A DNA stretch of 64,000 nt, from NCBI GenBank assembly GCA_023974075.1, contig CM043801.1, forward strand, positions 25,516,736 through 25,580,735, in the 5' to 3' direction. The notes beneath the pieces are model-generated. The model was not told where the DNA came from and searched no databases. It was given only the letters and a program-made list of their open reading frames with translations. Position 1 is the stretch's first letter. Every line of letters starts with the position of its first letter. The DNA comes from Chaenocephalus aceratus (lineage: Eukaryota > Chordata > Actinopteri > Perciformes > Channichthyidae). This document shows positions 12,601-24,332 of this stretch, one piece after another. The translations under genes and the position numbers were made by a program.

Positions 12601-15600
12601 AGGCTCAGCAGCAGAGGATCCCCACAGACCTCCCCTGCTCTCTGGATGCCAACAAACAGCAGAGGCAGCTCATCGCCGAGCTCGAGAGCAAAAACAGGTC
12701 AGGCCGGCTGCTGGGGTGATGCTGTTCACTCCTTTTATGTTATCTCCTTCTTTCTTCATATTAAATACTGCAAAATCAAGATATTCACAAAAGATTCATG
12801 GTCTGACAAAATTAAATTACCTCAAGGTTAATTCAGCACTGAAAATAATCACTATTATTATTAGAAACCTTCATAATTAGCCTTTTTTACACAATTTATT
12901 TATAAAAAGTCGATTATTTTGTCCCATTTGCGCTTCAAACATACAACAAGAGGAATAACTACTCTTGGCCGCCTTAATAAAATTGGTCTTCACAAAATAA
13001 ACCCTTTTAACTGGGGAAATGAATATATATAATACGATTTTTTTTTAAATGTAAACATAATTGGGAACATGCAAGGCAAGTCAAGGCAATTTATATACAT
13101 TTTGACAGTTCATACATGGCAGCAATTCAAAATAGCTTTACATATTGCTTAAAATAGGTACATTTGTGAAATGGTTTGGATATAGAACTCATGCAAAGTC
13201 CAAGTATGATTTTGTTCAAAAGGATAAGATGTTATCAGTGGAATAGTGTAAGTGTAGACTTTTTTCCTACTCCTTTCGGACATGTAATGTTCATTTGTGT
13301 CGTTTTTTTATGTTTTTCACAAGATATTGTATGTGAGAGTGCTATACAGTATATTATCTCCATTTATCATTTATATATTCAATATTATTTACATTATATC
13401 CATTTTGTTTTATATTTATTGTTAAACCTATTTGTTACATGTTAAAAAATAAATAAAATCTAGGAATTAATCTAGGAAAAAAACAAAAGCAAAAGCAGTT
13501 AGGAAGACTTACAGTATCATTGAAAGTAACGGCAAGTTTAAATGACAGCAATAAATAATGGTGAATAATGAAGTGGAGACAAAAGTTCAATTACAGGCAA
13601 CAGTGAACAAGTATGTAAGTTTTAATGCAGCCATCATTTATATGTTGTATTTAATATAAATACATGATGAATTACGTGGGCACTTGTTTATGGCATCTAC
13701 TGTGGTGAGGAACACAAAGAGAAATATCACCCGACTGTGCCGTTCCCCTCAGCTCCACAGAGCTTTATTGGCTCATGGTCACACCGGCATCGAAGGAGCC
13801 ATGGTTTATGTTGTTGATAACATCTTTAATTTTCCTACAAGGCAACATATATGTTGGGCAAAGGTCCAAAGGGTCTTTCACCCTGCTTGTTTGGCTTTCC
13901 AGGCCAGCATCCTTACTGTTTGAGTTTGCTCTTACTGTTGATTTTGGTGTCACAAGAGAGCTGTTTCTCAGGAAAAAAGTCAATAAAAAACGACTGTCCT
14001 ACATCGAATAGCAGACAGACAAAGCTACCAACAAGTTTGTGAACATAGTAAAGTATTGAGAAGCTAAACAGTCAGATACTTCCTTCAGGAGTAAAAAAGA
14101 AACTGCTGAAAAGAGCAAAGCTTTCATAAATCTAGGGACATACAGTAAACCAATAGTGCTCTCTCTGCTCTAACAGATGTGATCAAATGTTGTATTCTCA
14201 GCTTGTTTCCGGTGCCCCCGAGTGGCCAAGAAAAATCACTTACTGCAGATTTATACATGTCTGATTTGGACTGTACAGTAAGCTACTTTGTGTTTTTATA
14301 ACTCTAAACTGTATAACTTTACATCTCGTAATGGCAAACTCCACTCTTATAAATACTTTTGAAACCTATCTATTTCAATTCAGAATTTATTTACAAGTAA
14401 TTTTTGTAATATTGCATTTATTTTATTTTATTCATCAGTTTTTTCATCCTTATTTTTATTCTCTGGAAGTTGTTCCAAGATTATGCAGCACAGTAGCAAC
14501 GCGCTGCTTCCCAGTTTGTTCAGATGTCTGATTTATAACCTGCTCTTATTTGTGTTTGTGCCTGTCACAGAGACATCCTGCAGGAAATCCAGCGGCTGCG
14601 CATTCAGCATGAGGAGGCCTCCCAGCTGCCGCCTGACAGGGGTCAGCAGAACCCCACCCTCCTGACTGAGCTACGACTTCTCAGGTAGCTCTGCCTCCTT
14701 TTAATCCTCACAATGCTGTGCGTTTATACAGACACTTTAGCATAGGCTGCAGCAGAACTAATATTGTAATTAATTTCCTACAGCAGTCTACAGATATTTC
14801 TGACGCGACAGTATGGTATCATCACGCTGTACAACTTGTTTCCTCTGCTAGGCAACGCAAAGATGAGCTGGAACAAAGAATGTCGACTCTGCAGGAGAGT
14901 CGCAGGGAGCTCATGGTGCAGCTGGAGCAGCTAATGATGCTTCTCAAGGTACTACAGACGAGCCTTTCATCTCTCTGACTTCACAGCGCTGTAATACAGG
15001 GCGCAGATAAGACGCCTTCATAATTACCAAGCAAACATATTCTGGTTCTTGTAGGGAGAAATAAGTTTGATGATTTTGCTTTTTGGCCAGATTCAGCTCT
15101 GTTGTTATTTAAATGGACACGTGTGTCGTAGGTTGTTTTTTATTTGGAGGCAGGTGGAGAGTATATGATGGATGATGGATTCCACTTGTATTACAATTTC
15201 TCACAGCTGTGTCGGCTCACTACAGCTAAAGCAAACGCTGCACTTTGCAGATGTCAGCAGTAGCCTAACATGTCCATTAGAGGGCGTACATCTGTACAAG
15301 TCAACCTCGGTTGAAGCATATTATGCAATTTTTTTACAGTCAAAATAAAAACTGCAGGACACTCTCATTTATATTTAAAATGTTGATCTATTTATTAAAT
15401 ATCTGCTGCTCTGTGTTTTCTATTTATCAACTACATCCTTTAGGCCTGTTAAACTAACCCTTACCGTGTTCAGAAACATGTATATTCTAGGTGATGTTCT
15501 GTGTCAGTCATTCAAGTGATTTGTGAATAACAACAGGCTCTAATTCTGTGTTTTGGTCTTTGCTACACGAGCCATCTTTAACATATTCTTTTGTAAATCA

Positions 15601-18032
15601 TGTCCCATATGTTAACTATGTTATCCAAGAGTCAATAGTCCAGACAGATGCTTTTAGAAGCAGGATATTGAGTTTAGGATTATGCTCCATCACACCCTGT
15701 AAGACGACATGTCTAGCCTTCCTCTAAGGAGGATATCCTTTTGGTGCGATAATGTCTTCTGCAGTCAAGAGACAGGAGTTCCTCAAAGCCTACATAAACT
15801 GCTCACTATACTGGCTTCAGTGGGGAGGATATCAATCTAATTAAGCTAAAAGGATCAATGCTAATCCATTAAACTTGCGCGAGGAAGCCACATGCTTGTC
15901 AAGTCTTGGAGGATTACTGATTGGATTTTCTTTGGGAAATACTCAATGCAATATTGTGGTTTCTTTCATGAGTCGTAAAATATTGTTTTTCAGTTGGAGG
16001 AGGAACGGCAACAAGCTGTAAGTGTGAAACTGTGAAGCAGAAAGTGGCTGAAACTGGACTTGGATTCAAAATGATTGCATGTTGGGAATAAACTATTTGC
16101 TGTTTTGAAAACTTTATTTGAATTGGGAAATACATGGTGTTGAACAGCAGGCATTAACTCGTGGTTTGTTCTGTGGGAACAATTGGAAGATTTGAAAGAA
16201 GATCTGCTCGTGAAAAGTACTGACATAACAGAAACTGCATCTTAATGACTAATTAACATTTCTAACATGTGTGTAATGTATTTAACTAATAAAGCTAATG
16301 CGTTTTACTTTTAGGACAACTAAGCTTCTCTTACAGTTGGATGTAATCGTTTGTTGCTGTATTGTGGAGTTTTAATAGATTTGTGTTGCTGTGATCTGAA
16401 CACTTAAGATGAACATTTTTTTGTTGCATTTCTTGCAATTATTTCTTTGATAAGAAACCTTTTGATTAGGATTGTATGTTACTCTTCTTACAGTCTTAAC
16501 GTAACAGCATGGGTTTCTCTGTTAACAATGCCAACAGTGTGGCATTAGTCAGCTCTGAAACGATAAATAATAATCAAATGTCCTCAATGTGTTGCAGACT
16601 CAGGGTACCGGCTCTCAACGCTCTTCCCCCAGCCACACCATCAGCCGGTCGATCCCCACCCCGATCCACTCGGACTCCGCCGGTACGACACCGACTCACA
16701 CACCTCAGGACTCACTCATGGGCGTGGGAGGGGATGTTCAGGAGGCCTTCGCTCAGGGTAACACAGAAAAGCATTCATTTGCATTCATATTTAATGATTT
16801 AAGGATGAGTGGAAGCAACACTTTTTACTTTGTTTTTTTAAAGGTCCGAGGAGAAATTTGAGAAACGACCTCCTCATTGCTGCTGATTCCATCACCAACA
16901 CAATGTCTTCGCTGGTTAAGGAACTCAATTCAGGTAAAAAATGAATTTTAAAAAGTTGGGTTTGCTTTTTACATGTTGAGACGACCTCGGTTTTAAAATG
17001 TATTTTTCTTACAGAAGGTGGAAGTGAGACTGAGAGCACTGCAGATTCAGACTTTGGGCGCAGTGACCTTTTGGCCGCAACCTCTTCAGATCCCTTCACA
17101 TATAAAACAAGGTATTACTGTGGGATGTCTCATCAATGATTCATAACAAGTAATACTTTTTGTCTTCTACAGTTTAGCTCATCCATTGTTGCTGCTTAAG
17201 CTCTGAAACTGCTCTGGCACTCTCTGTTGCCAGCTTTGCTTCGTTTCATAGAGACATGTGATCATTGAGGATATTTAGCAAATGTTGCCACCTTTTAAAC
17301 TAAACTTAAAATTGTTACTCTGCCATCTTGTGCACAAAACTATTTCTTAATTTTGAACGGACATTTCATTTAATACTAATATTATAAACAAAAGCTTTTA
17401 AATCTTCCAACTTCTAAGATTTCATAGGTGCTTGATGTAAATATATGTTTGTGAATTAGTTTTTATCACAATATCTTGTGTATAATGGAAAGATATCAAT
17501 TTTAAATCTAAAATCTAGCAAGTACATTTCTTCTTATTGTGTTAATAATATTATTATAACTATATTATAATTTACCTTCCCCAAAAACAGCATGAAGATA
17601 TATTGCCTCTGGAGAATTGTGTGATTTATATTAATTATACGATATTACAAGTTGGTGTTCAGACTTGAAAATTGTTTTCCTATTGTTGTTGTTTTCTGTC
17701 ACAATACCTTCAGTTTTCAGGAAGACGTCTGATCTTATGTCTTGTTTTAAAATGTGTGTTATCCGTCACAGTCGTGTCAGCGCAGCAGAGGAGAGTTTTG
17801 AGAGCGATCTGGATCAGCTGCTGGAGGATGAGCTCCAGCTGGAGGAGCTGATGAAGCACAGGCAGGAACCAGAGAAAGCCTGCATGGTGAGTTTTAGCTT
17901 TGCAAGGCAAAAATGGTATGAGAAGGTTGCAATATGTGTCTTTTTCAATAATGAAATAGCTCCTTCTCAATACTTCTTCTAACTTGATACGTTTGTTTTG
18001 AAATTGTTGTACAGGTGACACTGCAGCAGTGA
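4352..18032 (+). CDS. dtna: alpha-dystrobrevin (21 coding exons, complete)
   Basis: Cytoplasmic scaffold of the dystrophin-glycoprotein complex, binding dystrophin through coiled coils and syntrophins through paired helices. Coding exons: 4352-4418, 5011-5091, 5180-5393, 5693-5778, 6291-6445, 6542-6647, 7089-7255, 7408-7532, 8323-8331, 8641-8721, 8946-9014, 10670-10765, 12202-12283, 12603-12697, 14571-14684, 14852-14948, 16598-16757, 16844-16933, 17015-17111, 17772-17886, 18015-18032. They sum to 2124 nt, 707 residues plus TGA, with every junction in phase. Order: EF-hand region, ZZ finger, variable region with syntrophin sites, coiled coils, acidic tail ending VTLQQ. The start was chosen because MIED aligns with the family N-terminus. 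The insert VDTWPPRP and the adjacency to mapre2 favour dtna over dtnb. Human DTNA is slightly longer (743 residues). Confidence 0.95.
7089..7255 (+). other. dtna: dtna ZZ-type zinc-finger exon
   Basis: One exon holds the whole finger (about residues 237-292). Visible zinc ligands are CSYC, CQQC, a CQDC pair and the H-x-H set of [11 protein letters not shown]. The sequence around [16 protein letters not shown] is nearly invariant in dystrobrevins. In dystrophin the ZZ finger supports beta-dystroglycan binding; in dystrobrevin its partner is less clear. Confidence 0.94.
8323..8331 (+). other. dtna: dtna 9-nt microexon
   Basis: The nine bases AGATACTTG sit between a TTTCCTCAG acceptor and a GTGAGT donor. 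Joined to the flanking exons (phase 2 on both sides), they encode the D-T and part of the W of HIVDTWPPRP, a tripeptide insertion I recall from mammalian DTNA isoforms. Skipping it keeps the frame, so it is probably an alternatively used cassette. Confidence 0.85.
9015..10669. other. dtna intron 11, no feature seen
   Basis: This 1.65-kb intron is AT-rich, with homopolymer runs and no recognisable coding or transposon terminal motifs. A pyrimidine-rich stretch (about 10540-10620) precedes the next acceptor. Confidence 0.6.
10670..12283 (+). other. dtna: dtna exons 12-13: tandem syntrophin-binding helices
   Basis: Exon 12 (10670-10765) encodes [21 protein letters not shown]. Exon 13 (12202-12283) encodes [19 protein letters not shown]. 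These are the two amphipathic helices known from alpha-dystrobrevin as tandem syntrophin-binding sites. Exon 12 is 96 nt and can be skipped without changing frame, as in the variable region of mammalian DTNA. The intron between them (10766-12201) is AT-rich and shows nothing else I can name. Confidence 0.88.
12603..14948 (+). other. dtna: dtna exons 14-16: dystrophin-binding coiled coils
   Basis: Exons 12603-12697, 14571-14684 and 14852-14948 encode heptad-rich sequence: [35 protein letters not shown], then [20 protein letters not shown]. These correspond to the H1 and H2 helices that pair with the homologous helices of dystrophin or utrophin. The two helices are separated by the proline-containing linker [13 protein letters not shown]. 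Confidence 0.9.
13071..13170 (-). repeat. L2-type LINE 3'-tail fragment
   Basis: The + strand text GCAAGGCAAGTCAAGGCAATTTATATA, followed by AGCAATTCAAAATAGCTTTACA, matches the reverse complement of the 3' tail of the L2-like element at 58465. It is a short decayed copy inside dtna intron 14. The rest of this 1.87-kb intron shows no other feature. Confidence 0.55.
14949..16597. other. dtna intron 16, no feature seen
   Basis: A 1.65-kb intron with no recognisable repeat ends, exons or RNA genes. Confidence 0.6.
16598..18032 (+). other. dtna: dtna exons 17-21: C-terminal region
   Basis: Exon 17 carries the Ser/Pro-rich [14 protein letters not shown] and [21 protein letters not shown]. Exon 18 carries [24 protein letters not shown], both strongly conserved in dystrobrevins. 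Exon 20 is an acidic heptad-like segment, and exon 21 adds only VTLQQ before TGA. The long-isoform C-terminus is therefore present. Conservation falls in exon 19 (Ser/Asp-rich). Confidence 0.9.
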
Positions 18033-18524
18033 CAGTGCTAGCTCAGGTTCCTGGTAAGTATCTAAAATAACATAATCAAATCAAATGTCGTTACTGTATG
18101 TCCTCCTCTGTGAAAAATATATGGATGTTTTTCCAGATTTACGCATTTTTCTTCTTAGTAATATTTTGCATATCATTTTTTCCTTGAAAGCCCATAAATA
18201 ATGATAACATGTAGTTACCAGCACTTTAACATGGTTTGTCCAAGGAAGAGGCCTGACAAAAACATATGGCAATATATTAAAAATGCATATGGATGACAGA
18301 TTATATTCCCCGAAGATTAAAAGAACTCAATCGGAACCGATTTTACAGTTCGCCATTTTTAAAATGTTCAAATCCTGGGCAACGGACAACTTTCTGATCA
18401 TAGGTCTCGACAATAAAGAGATAGCAGACAAAGGATGCATATAGTAATGCCACATCCAACATATTCCTTTAAAACAAAACTATGATTATGTCAAATTAAT
18501 ACACTTTTAATTTCATTCTAAGGT

Positions 18525-18870
18525 TAAGGATAGTTTATTTAAATAGCACATTTTCAGACACAAAGACAATTCAAAGTGCTTTACATAGGGATTAACATGT
18601 AATAATTCAAAACAAAAAGGGATAAAAGAATGGCTGCAGCAAAAAGCGCTAAAGTGCAATGATAAAGCACAGTTCTCTGGACAGGCAGAATCACAAAGAA
18701 AGGTTTTAAATCTTGATTTACAAGAACTCAGGGTGTACCACAGATTTTCAGGCAGTTTGTTCTAGGTTTGCGGCGCAGAAGCTAAAAGCTGCCTCAGCAA
18801 ATGTAGTTCTAGCATGTGGAGCCAACAATAGTCAACCTTAAAGAAAATATTTGACCAATTTTTTTTTATT
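18525..18870 (-). repeat. L2-type LINE 3' fragment
   Basis: The segment reads TTTATTTAAATAGCACATTTTC, then ATTCAAAGTGCTTTACATAGG, then GTTTGTTCTAGGTTTGCGGC. Each part is equivalent, in the same order, to the minus-strand L2-like element at 58465-59262. It is a diverged, 5'-truncated copy just downstream of dtna. Confidence 0.6.
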
Positions 18871-19268
18871 CATGATGAAATAAAACGTTTTTTTTGTACG
18901 CTTAACAGGAGAGCAATATGAAAAGCAACAATAGTAGAAGACACTGGAGGAGACGACACTGGGCCGACAGGACTGAGCACTGAAGACATGAAGAATTTAA
19001 GTGGCTGAATCCAACCATAGAATACGTTTATGTAAAGAAATATTTTTTAAACAACCACATATTTAAGGTAATACTGTGAGCTGATATAAAGAGATTAGTT
19101 AGTGGGCTGTCTATTACACCACAGGTGCCATAAAAACTCATGACTTTGGGGTCTTTTTCTTTCTTTTCTTTTTTGTGAAGTGTTAAGCAAATGTTCAACT
19201 ACACTTTAAATTCTCCTGTTTCTGCAAAACAGTTAATCACATATAAGTGTTTGTCTTCTGATTTAAAA

Positions 19269-19274
19269 AATAAA
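19269..19274 (+). terminator. candidate dtna polyadenylation signal
   Basis: First canonical AATAAA downstream of the dtna stop codon apart from LINE-derived sequence. Others follow, so use is uncertain. Confidence 0.4.
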
Positions 19275-21179
19275 CCTGCGTTGGAGTCGAAGTTATAGTT
19301 CAAATGTGCATTATTTTATAAATGTATAACTCCAGATTCAACGAGTAGTCCATAGATTTCTTACGGTTTCTGTCGAGTGTTTTTGGAGCAGGCCAATCTG
19401 ATAAGTTTGTTTTATTTTATACATTAGTTATTATAATGCACACATGCCTTAGCTGATTGGATGACCTCTGAAAGGAGCTCATTCAAACCGTCAATGCAGC
19501 ATGTAGCGAACAACAAAACACCTGCTTAGCAGAAATTCTAGTTGTATTTACTGAACAAATGAGGTAAAGCTCATTAAATCTGATGCTGAGAAGGGATTGT
19601 ATCCAAATATATATAAACTGTCACTTAAATACACTATCTAGATTGATGTGTTTTAAAATCTTGTTAAAGACACAGAGACTTTGAAATAACTCAAATGTTA
19701 AGGTTTACACCGGTGAGGGCTTTGAACAAACTGTGTTTTACTATCAACGGTTTATGATTTAATGTTCAGTCATTTTCCATTGTTTCATGTTATCGTTGAT
19801 GCTCTCACAAAAAAAACCTCTGTGTGACTTGCACACCAAACATACACACACTTGTGAGTGTGTGTGAAACTTTACTCAGTCACTTTGGGAAAAGTGGCAA
19901 AGCCAATCTAAAATCATAAATGTGTGAAATATATCTAGTTTGATTTTTGAGCAAGTTCATAGCAGTGATTTTGCATGGTGGTGATGCATAATAAAGTGTT
20001 GACACAATATCACAATTTTTGCCTATGAACTCCTTTTCTCTTCCTTTTCCCATTCCAGACCGGCACACTTCAATTGGCTTGGTTTGGCAGTGCACATTTA
20101 TTATCTGTCATAAATGCACTGTTGGCTGCCCTCAACCTATTGTCTATAATTCATCACATAGACCCACCATCTGAGGTAACATAAAAGCAGCCATCCAGCA
20201 CTGAATCTCACAGCATGTGAATGTTAGGAGGGAGGATTTTACTCTCAGGCTCAGGCAATATTATCAGCATATGAATAACAAATGTGTGTCTTTATTCTTA
20301 ATATCATTACCACTACTACAAGCTACTACCACAAGCCCGTCCTTAGCACATGTAAATACAGTTGTTCTATTTACAAGATAGACCAACAGTGTCCTTCCCC
20401 AGGTATTTGCATAATTTAATTTCTACTTCCTTTGTTTATCTCCTCTATGTTGTGTCTAGACTACTGTATCAGTACAGTCAGCAAAGTAGCTATAAGAGAG
20501 ATTCATTTCATACCAAGCCTCTACCAAATATATTTTGTCTTTTATCCAGTGCATTACTGCGCCCTGGTGTTCAAACAGGAGGAATGCAGTTGTGCCAGCA
20601 CAGCAGCTAAACATCAGAGAACTTGGTGCACTTTTTCCTTGCTTAGAATTTGGATGATCAAAAATAAATAAATAGGAAGCGTACTTTTTTAAAGAAATCT
20701 TGAGTTTGCTGAATCAGAAAGGCCCTTAGACTTCATATGGATTTTTTTTTAGACAGAATTTAAAACCAGTTCACACATAATGCCCATATTTAAAAAGAAA
20801 AGGACAATCACAAAAGTAAAAATCGCAAAAGATAACCTTTGCAATACACAAGTTTTGTCTGACAAAGTCACAAAAATACTCACATATTCAACTTTAAATC
20901 ATAAAAAACACAGACAGAGCAGCACATCTTGACTTTGAAGAAGTTGCAAACAGAGATTAATGTTATTGTCATCACTATCATCATTAATATAATAATATTT
21001 ATAATATTATAATAGATATAATTCTTATTTTTGTATTCTTTGTTAATTGTTGTTATATTTTAATACTTTTGTTTTGGAAGAAAAATATTTCTGAATGATG
21101 GTGGATTGAGTCAATCTTGTGTTTAATAAATACTAATTAGTTGAGAAAATATGTTGGTTTACTTTCATCGTGGAAAGTG

Positions 21180-21429
21180 ATTTGACACGGAGCGACAAGA
21201 CGGAAAGATGACGGATGTTCCGTATGATCAACGCATCAAGGTGTGATTGGTCAACATTACGACAGATGTCAGTAGCGGGCCAATGAGCTCCTACACCGAT
21301 GAAGCATGGTCCAATCAGATCCCTGCTCTCCGCTCATCGCGTAGTGAGAATTGGCGTTTGAGGGTGGGGTGACTCAGCCGGAAAACTGCTTTTTTATACA
21401 CCTTCTAACCTGCGGAGCGGAGTTCACTG
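21180..21429 (+). promoter_or_regulatory. mapre2: candidate mapre2 promoter and non-coding first exon
   Basis: A GC-richer, CpG-containing stretch with CCAAT boxes at about 21280 and 21311, an inverted one (ATTGG) at 21246, and a TATA-like TTTTTTATACAC near 21388. It ends in GGAGTTCACTG followed by a consensus GTGAGT donor at 21430. The first mapre2 coding exon is preceded by a good acceptor (TTTCTTGGCCAG at 29619-29630). A spliced 5' UTR running from here to 29631 is therefore likely. The inference rests on signals only. Confidence 0.45.
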
Positions 21430-22037
21430 GTGAGTCTAATTTGAGAAATTCCATGGTTCATTTGTTTAATACGTGCCACATGGTGTGCAGAGGCCAAAAC
21501 CAGTGCATTTCTACGTGTCTGTCGGTGGTTCGCACGGTGATGTAGTCCAGGGTCAGGGCATATGTCGGCTGTCACTGTTCTGACTAACTGTTGGCAGGAG
21601 CAAAATTAGCTTGCTGTAAGTTCGCGGTTAGCTGAACAAGATGTACCACCGTCACTGTGAGCAACGTGCACAGTGCAAAGACAGTCCTTTCTCATTTGCT
21701 ATGCCATTTCACTGGGTAGTAGCCTTGCTTTCCAATCATCGCTTCTCCTTTAGCTGTCATTCCGGACAAGCAGCTGAGTTAGCTTCTTTCACGAGATTCA
21801 CTGTCTGCAGCTAGCTGCTTCGTTACGGAGTTGCTTTATAAACAGTATTGTGAAATTAACAATGCTGTCTCGTGCTTTCCTCAGTTAGAGCTTTTATTAA
21901 GCAGTGGCGTACACTGAAGAAGAGGGGGGAGCAGGGGCGGATCTAGACAAATATTCATGGGGTGGCAGGAGATTTTGAGGGGTGGCATCCCCTAACAGAA
22001 GTATATGCTGATTTAAATCGCAATCATATCAATCAAT

Positions 22038-23014
22038 TAGGGGTGTAACGGTACACGTACCCGTACTGAAATTGTTCGGTACGGGCCCTTCGGTTCGGTA
22101 CACGTGTGTACCGAACGAATATAGCATTAAACGTAAAAAATTGAGAACATGAACAACTTTCTGGAAGTAATCTATATCATTTAATTTCATTGGACGAGAG
22201 GCATACTATGAGAGCTGGTCACAGGAATGCGTTCAAATGTAGTCAGTAATTTGAGGAACTGTCGAAATGGCGAACGCAGATAAAGTTGAGCTGAAAATCC
22301 TCCAGCATCATTGAAGTCTCCGGTTTGGAGGATGACGGACAAAGACAGGTGGACCGAACCAAAGCTGTTTGTCGGCATTGTTCAACTGACATTGGTTACG
22401 CGGCTGGCAATACATCACACTAATTTGAAAAGGCATCACCCGAATGTGAATATCACCGGTACCAAAAGAAAAAAGACTGAAGTGCAAACCCAACTCCCAC
22501 TAGCATGTAAGCCTCTACCACTCGCAGAAAGTTCAGACCGAGCCAAAGCTATTGCAAACGCCAAATATCCTTATGTTGCCATGTTAGCAAAGCGCTACCT
22601 GGCTGTATCTGCTGCCACTGTCCCTAGAGAGGGTGCTCTCCACAGCAGGAGACATTGTTAGTGCCAGCAGATCTGCCATTTCAGCAAGCAATGTGGACAA
22701 GTTCATCTTTCTTTAAACAACATGAAAATACAATGACAAGCAAGTCCTAATGTCAAGCTGGCTGCTTAGGTACTAGTACAGTACAGTTCAAATACAGATT
22801 ATTTCAGTTCATCGAAATGCTGCACCTTAATGTTTATTTTACTATATTTTGTATTTATTTGAATACATTAGTCACAGTTTAATAATAATTTAAAAAAAAT
22901 ATTTAATGTTTTGTGATAATTTTTTCTGCTGTACCGAAAACGTACCGAACCGAACTGTGACCTAAAAACAAGGTACGTACCGAACCGAAATGTTTGTGAA
23001 CCGTTACACCCCTA
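22038..23014 (+). mobile_element. hAT transposon relic nested in the outer element
   Basis: The terminal inverted repeats are TAGGGGTGTAACGGT and ACCGTTACACCCCTA. They are flanked by a perfect 8-bp target duplication CAATCAAT (22030-22037 and 23015-23022), the hAT hallmark. Subterminal ACCGAAC/GTTCGGT words occur in both ends. At 977 bp it is far below autonomous hAT length (several kb), so most of the transposase has been deleted. Confidence 0.92.
22311..22715 (+). pseudogene. hAT transposase remnant (BED finger and C-terminal piece)
   Basis: Near 22370 the sequence encodes a CRHC pair and, in another frame, NLKRHHP, which together resemble the C2H2 arrangement of a BED zinc finger. About 22560-22715 encodes KRYLAVSAATVPRE and then, out of frame, residues resembling the hAT C-terminal dimerisation domain (STAGDIVSASRSAIS). 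The central catalytic part is missing, and frame changes separate the surviving pieces. It is non-functional. Confidence 0.75.
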
Positions 23015-24332
23015 CAATCAATTTTAACTTGGAAAGCCACAATATTAATATTTTAAATCAATCACATAGGTGATATTATTGTGGCACATCAGTAAAGCCT
23101 TACATATAAGGTGGCAGACGTAATTTAATGAATTTTAACTGAACAATAACTGAATGAGTTTGTCTCACTCTTAGACCAGCAGGGGTACCACATCTATGCA
23201 GACTGCTGCAATAAGTACATTCATTAACTGTCTCATCGATGTTTGTCTGAATGAATATGATACTATTAACAATCATATTATTCCTATCACCTGTCAATCA
23301 CTGTTAATAAATAATAATAATAATAATAATAGATTTAATTTGTTAGCGTTTTTACAGGTGCTCAAAGACGCTTTACAGATATAGTGAAGAACTGTTATGA
23401 TTCACATATTCATTTATTATTGAATAAACTATATTTTTTGGAGGAGTTAATCATGAATGTTCATCAAGATGCTTGCTCACCCTCCTTCAAATTTGAAAAA
23501 CAAGTAATTATATCATTATTTATATACAGTTACAACCTTGACTTTACATCAGAAAGAACAAACATTAAAGAAGTGACTAACTGCATCAGTTAGGGTTACA
23601 AAACGTGTATTCAGCTAAAACATCGCTGCAGTTATTATCCAGTGGAAGGTCCTTACCTACTGGCCTAGTTAAATCAAAGTGGTTACTTTCTGTTGGCTGG
23701 GCAGTGTAGTTTTACACACCGTCTTATTTTACTTTCTCAGGACTTAAAACTGTTTTTTGGGGGCAGACCCCCACAAAGAAAAAAAATATATACACGCATA
23801 CAAGGTCATCATCTTAACAGTTTGTTATTCTCATCGAGTCATCCGTGAGCAGAGCATCAAGTTGGCATGTCTATTACAGCTGAATGCAGCGATTACTATT
23901 TTGTTCAGCAAAACGCCTCACAAACTTATTAAGATCAACAGCTGTAGTGCGTTTTGATTCAATACTGAGTACAGCCAAACTTGACATTCTCTTCTCTGTC
24001 ATTGTAGACCGCAACTACCTCATTCCTTCAGTGCTTGGGTCCGAACGAAAGGCTTCTCGTTTTGCGCCGTTCCCCCGTTCAAGTGAATTCGCCACCAATC
24101 ATATTTCCACTCTCGTGCCAGGACCGGGGGAGGGGTTACATGACGTGCATCTTGTGGTGCATTCACTTGCACTCGGACATTAGAGACTTTCTCTCATAAA
24201 TGTCCGATGAGCCACAACTTTTCTTTCAAAACAAAGATGCCAACTGGGGTGGCAGCTGGGGTGGCAAGGCTATTGTTTAGGGTGGCAGTTGCCACCCCAT
24301 GCCACCCCGGTAGATCCGCCCCTGGGGAGGAG

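Larger units (their letters stand above)
18033..21150 (+). other. dtna: dtna 3' UTR and downstream flank
   Basis: No further coding exon is visible. AATAAA hexamers occur at 19269 and again near 19991, 20664 and 21125, so the mRNA end cannot be fixed. The stretch is AT-rich and includes a LINE fragment at 18525-18870. Confidence 0.5.
21932..24324. mobile_element. hAT-like transposon (outer), CAGGGGCGGATCTA ends
   Basis: The left end CAGGGGCGGATCTAGAC and right end GGTAGATCCGCCCCTG form terminal inverted repeats of about 13-14 bp. They are flanked by an imperfect 8-bp duplication (GGGGGGAG and GGGAGGAG, 7 of 8). Subterminal GGGGTGGCA words recur in both orientations near the ends. No transposase of its own is recognisable, so it looks non-autonomous. 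It contains a second hAT element (22038-23014) and an (AAT)n run near 23308-23330. Region 23023-24240 shows no gene. Confidence 0.78.
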
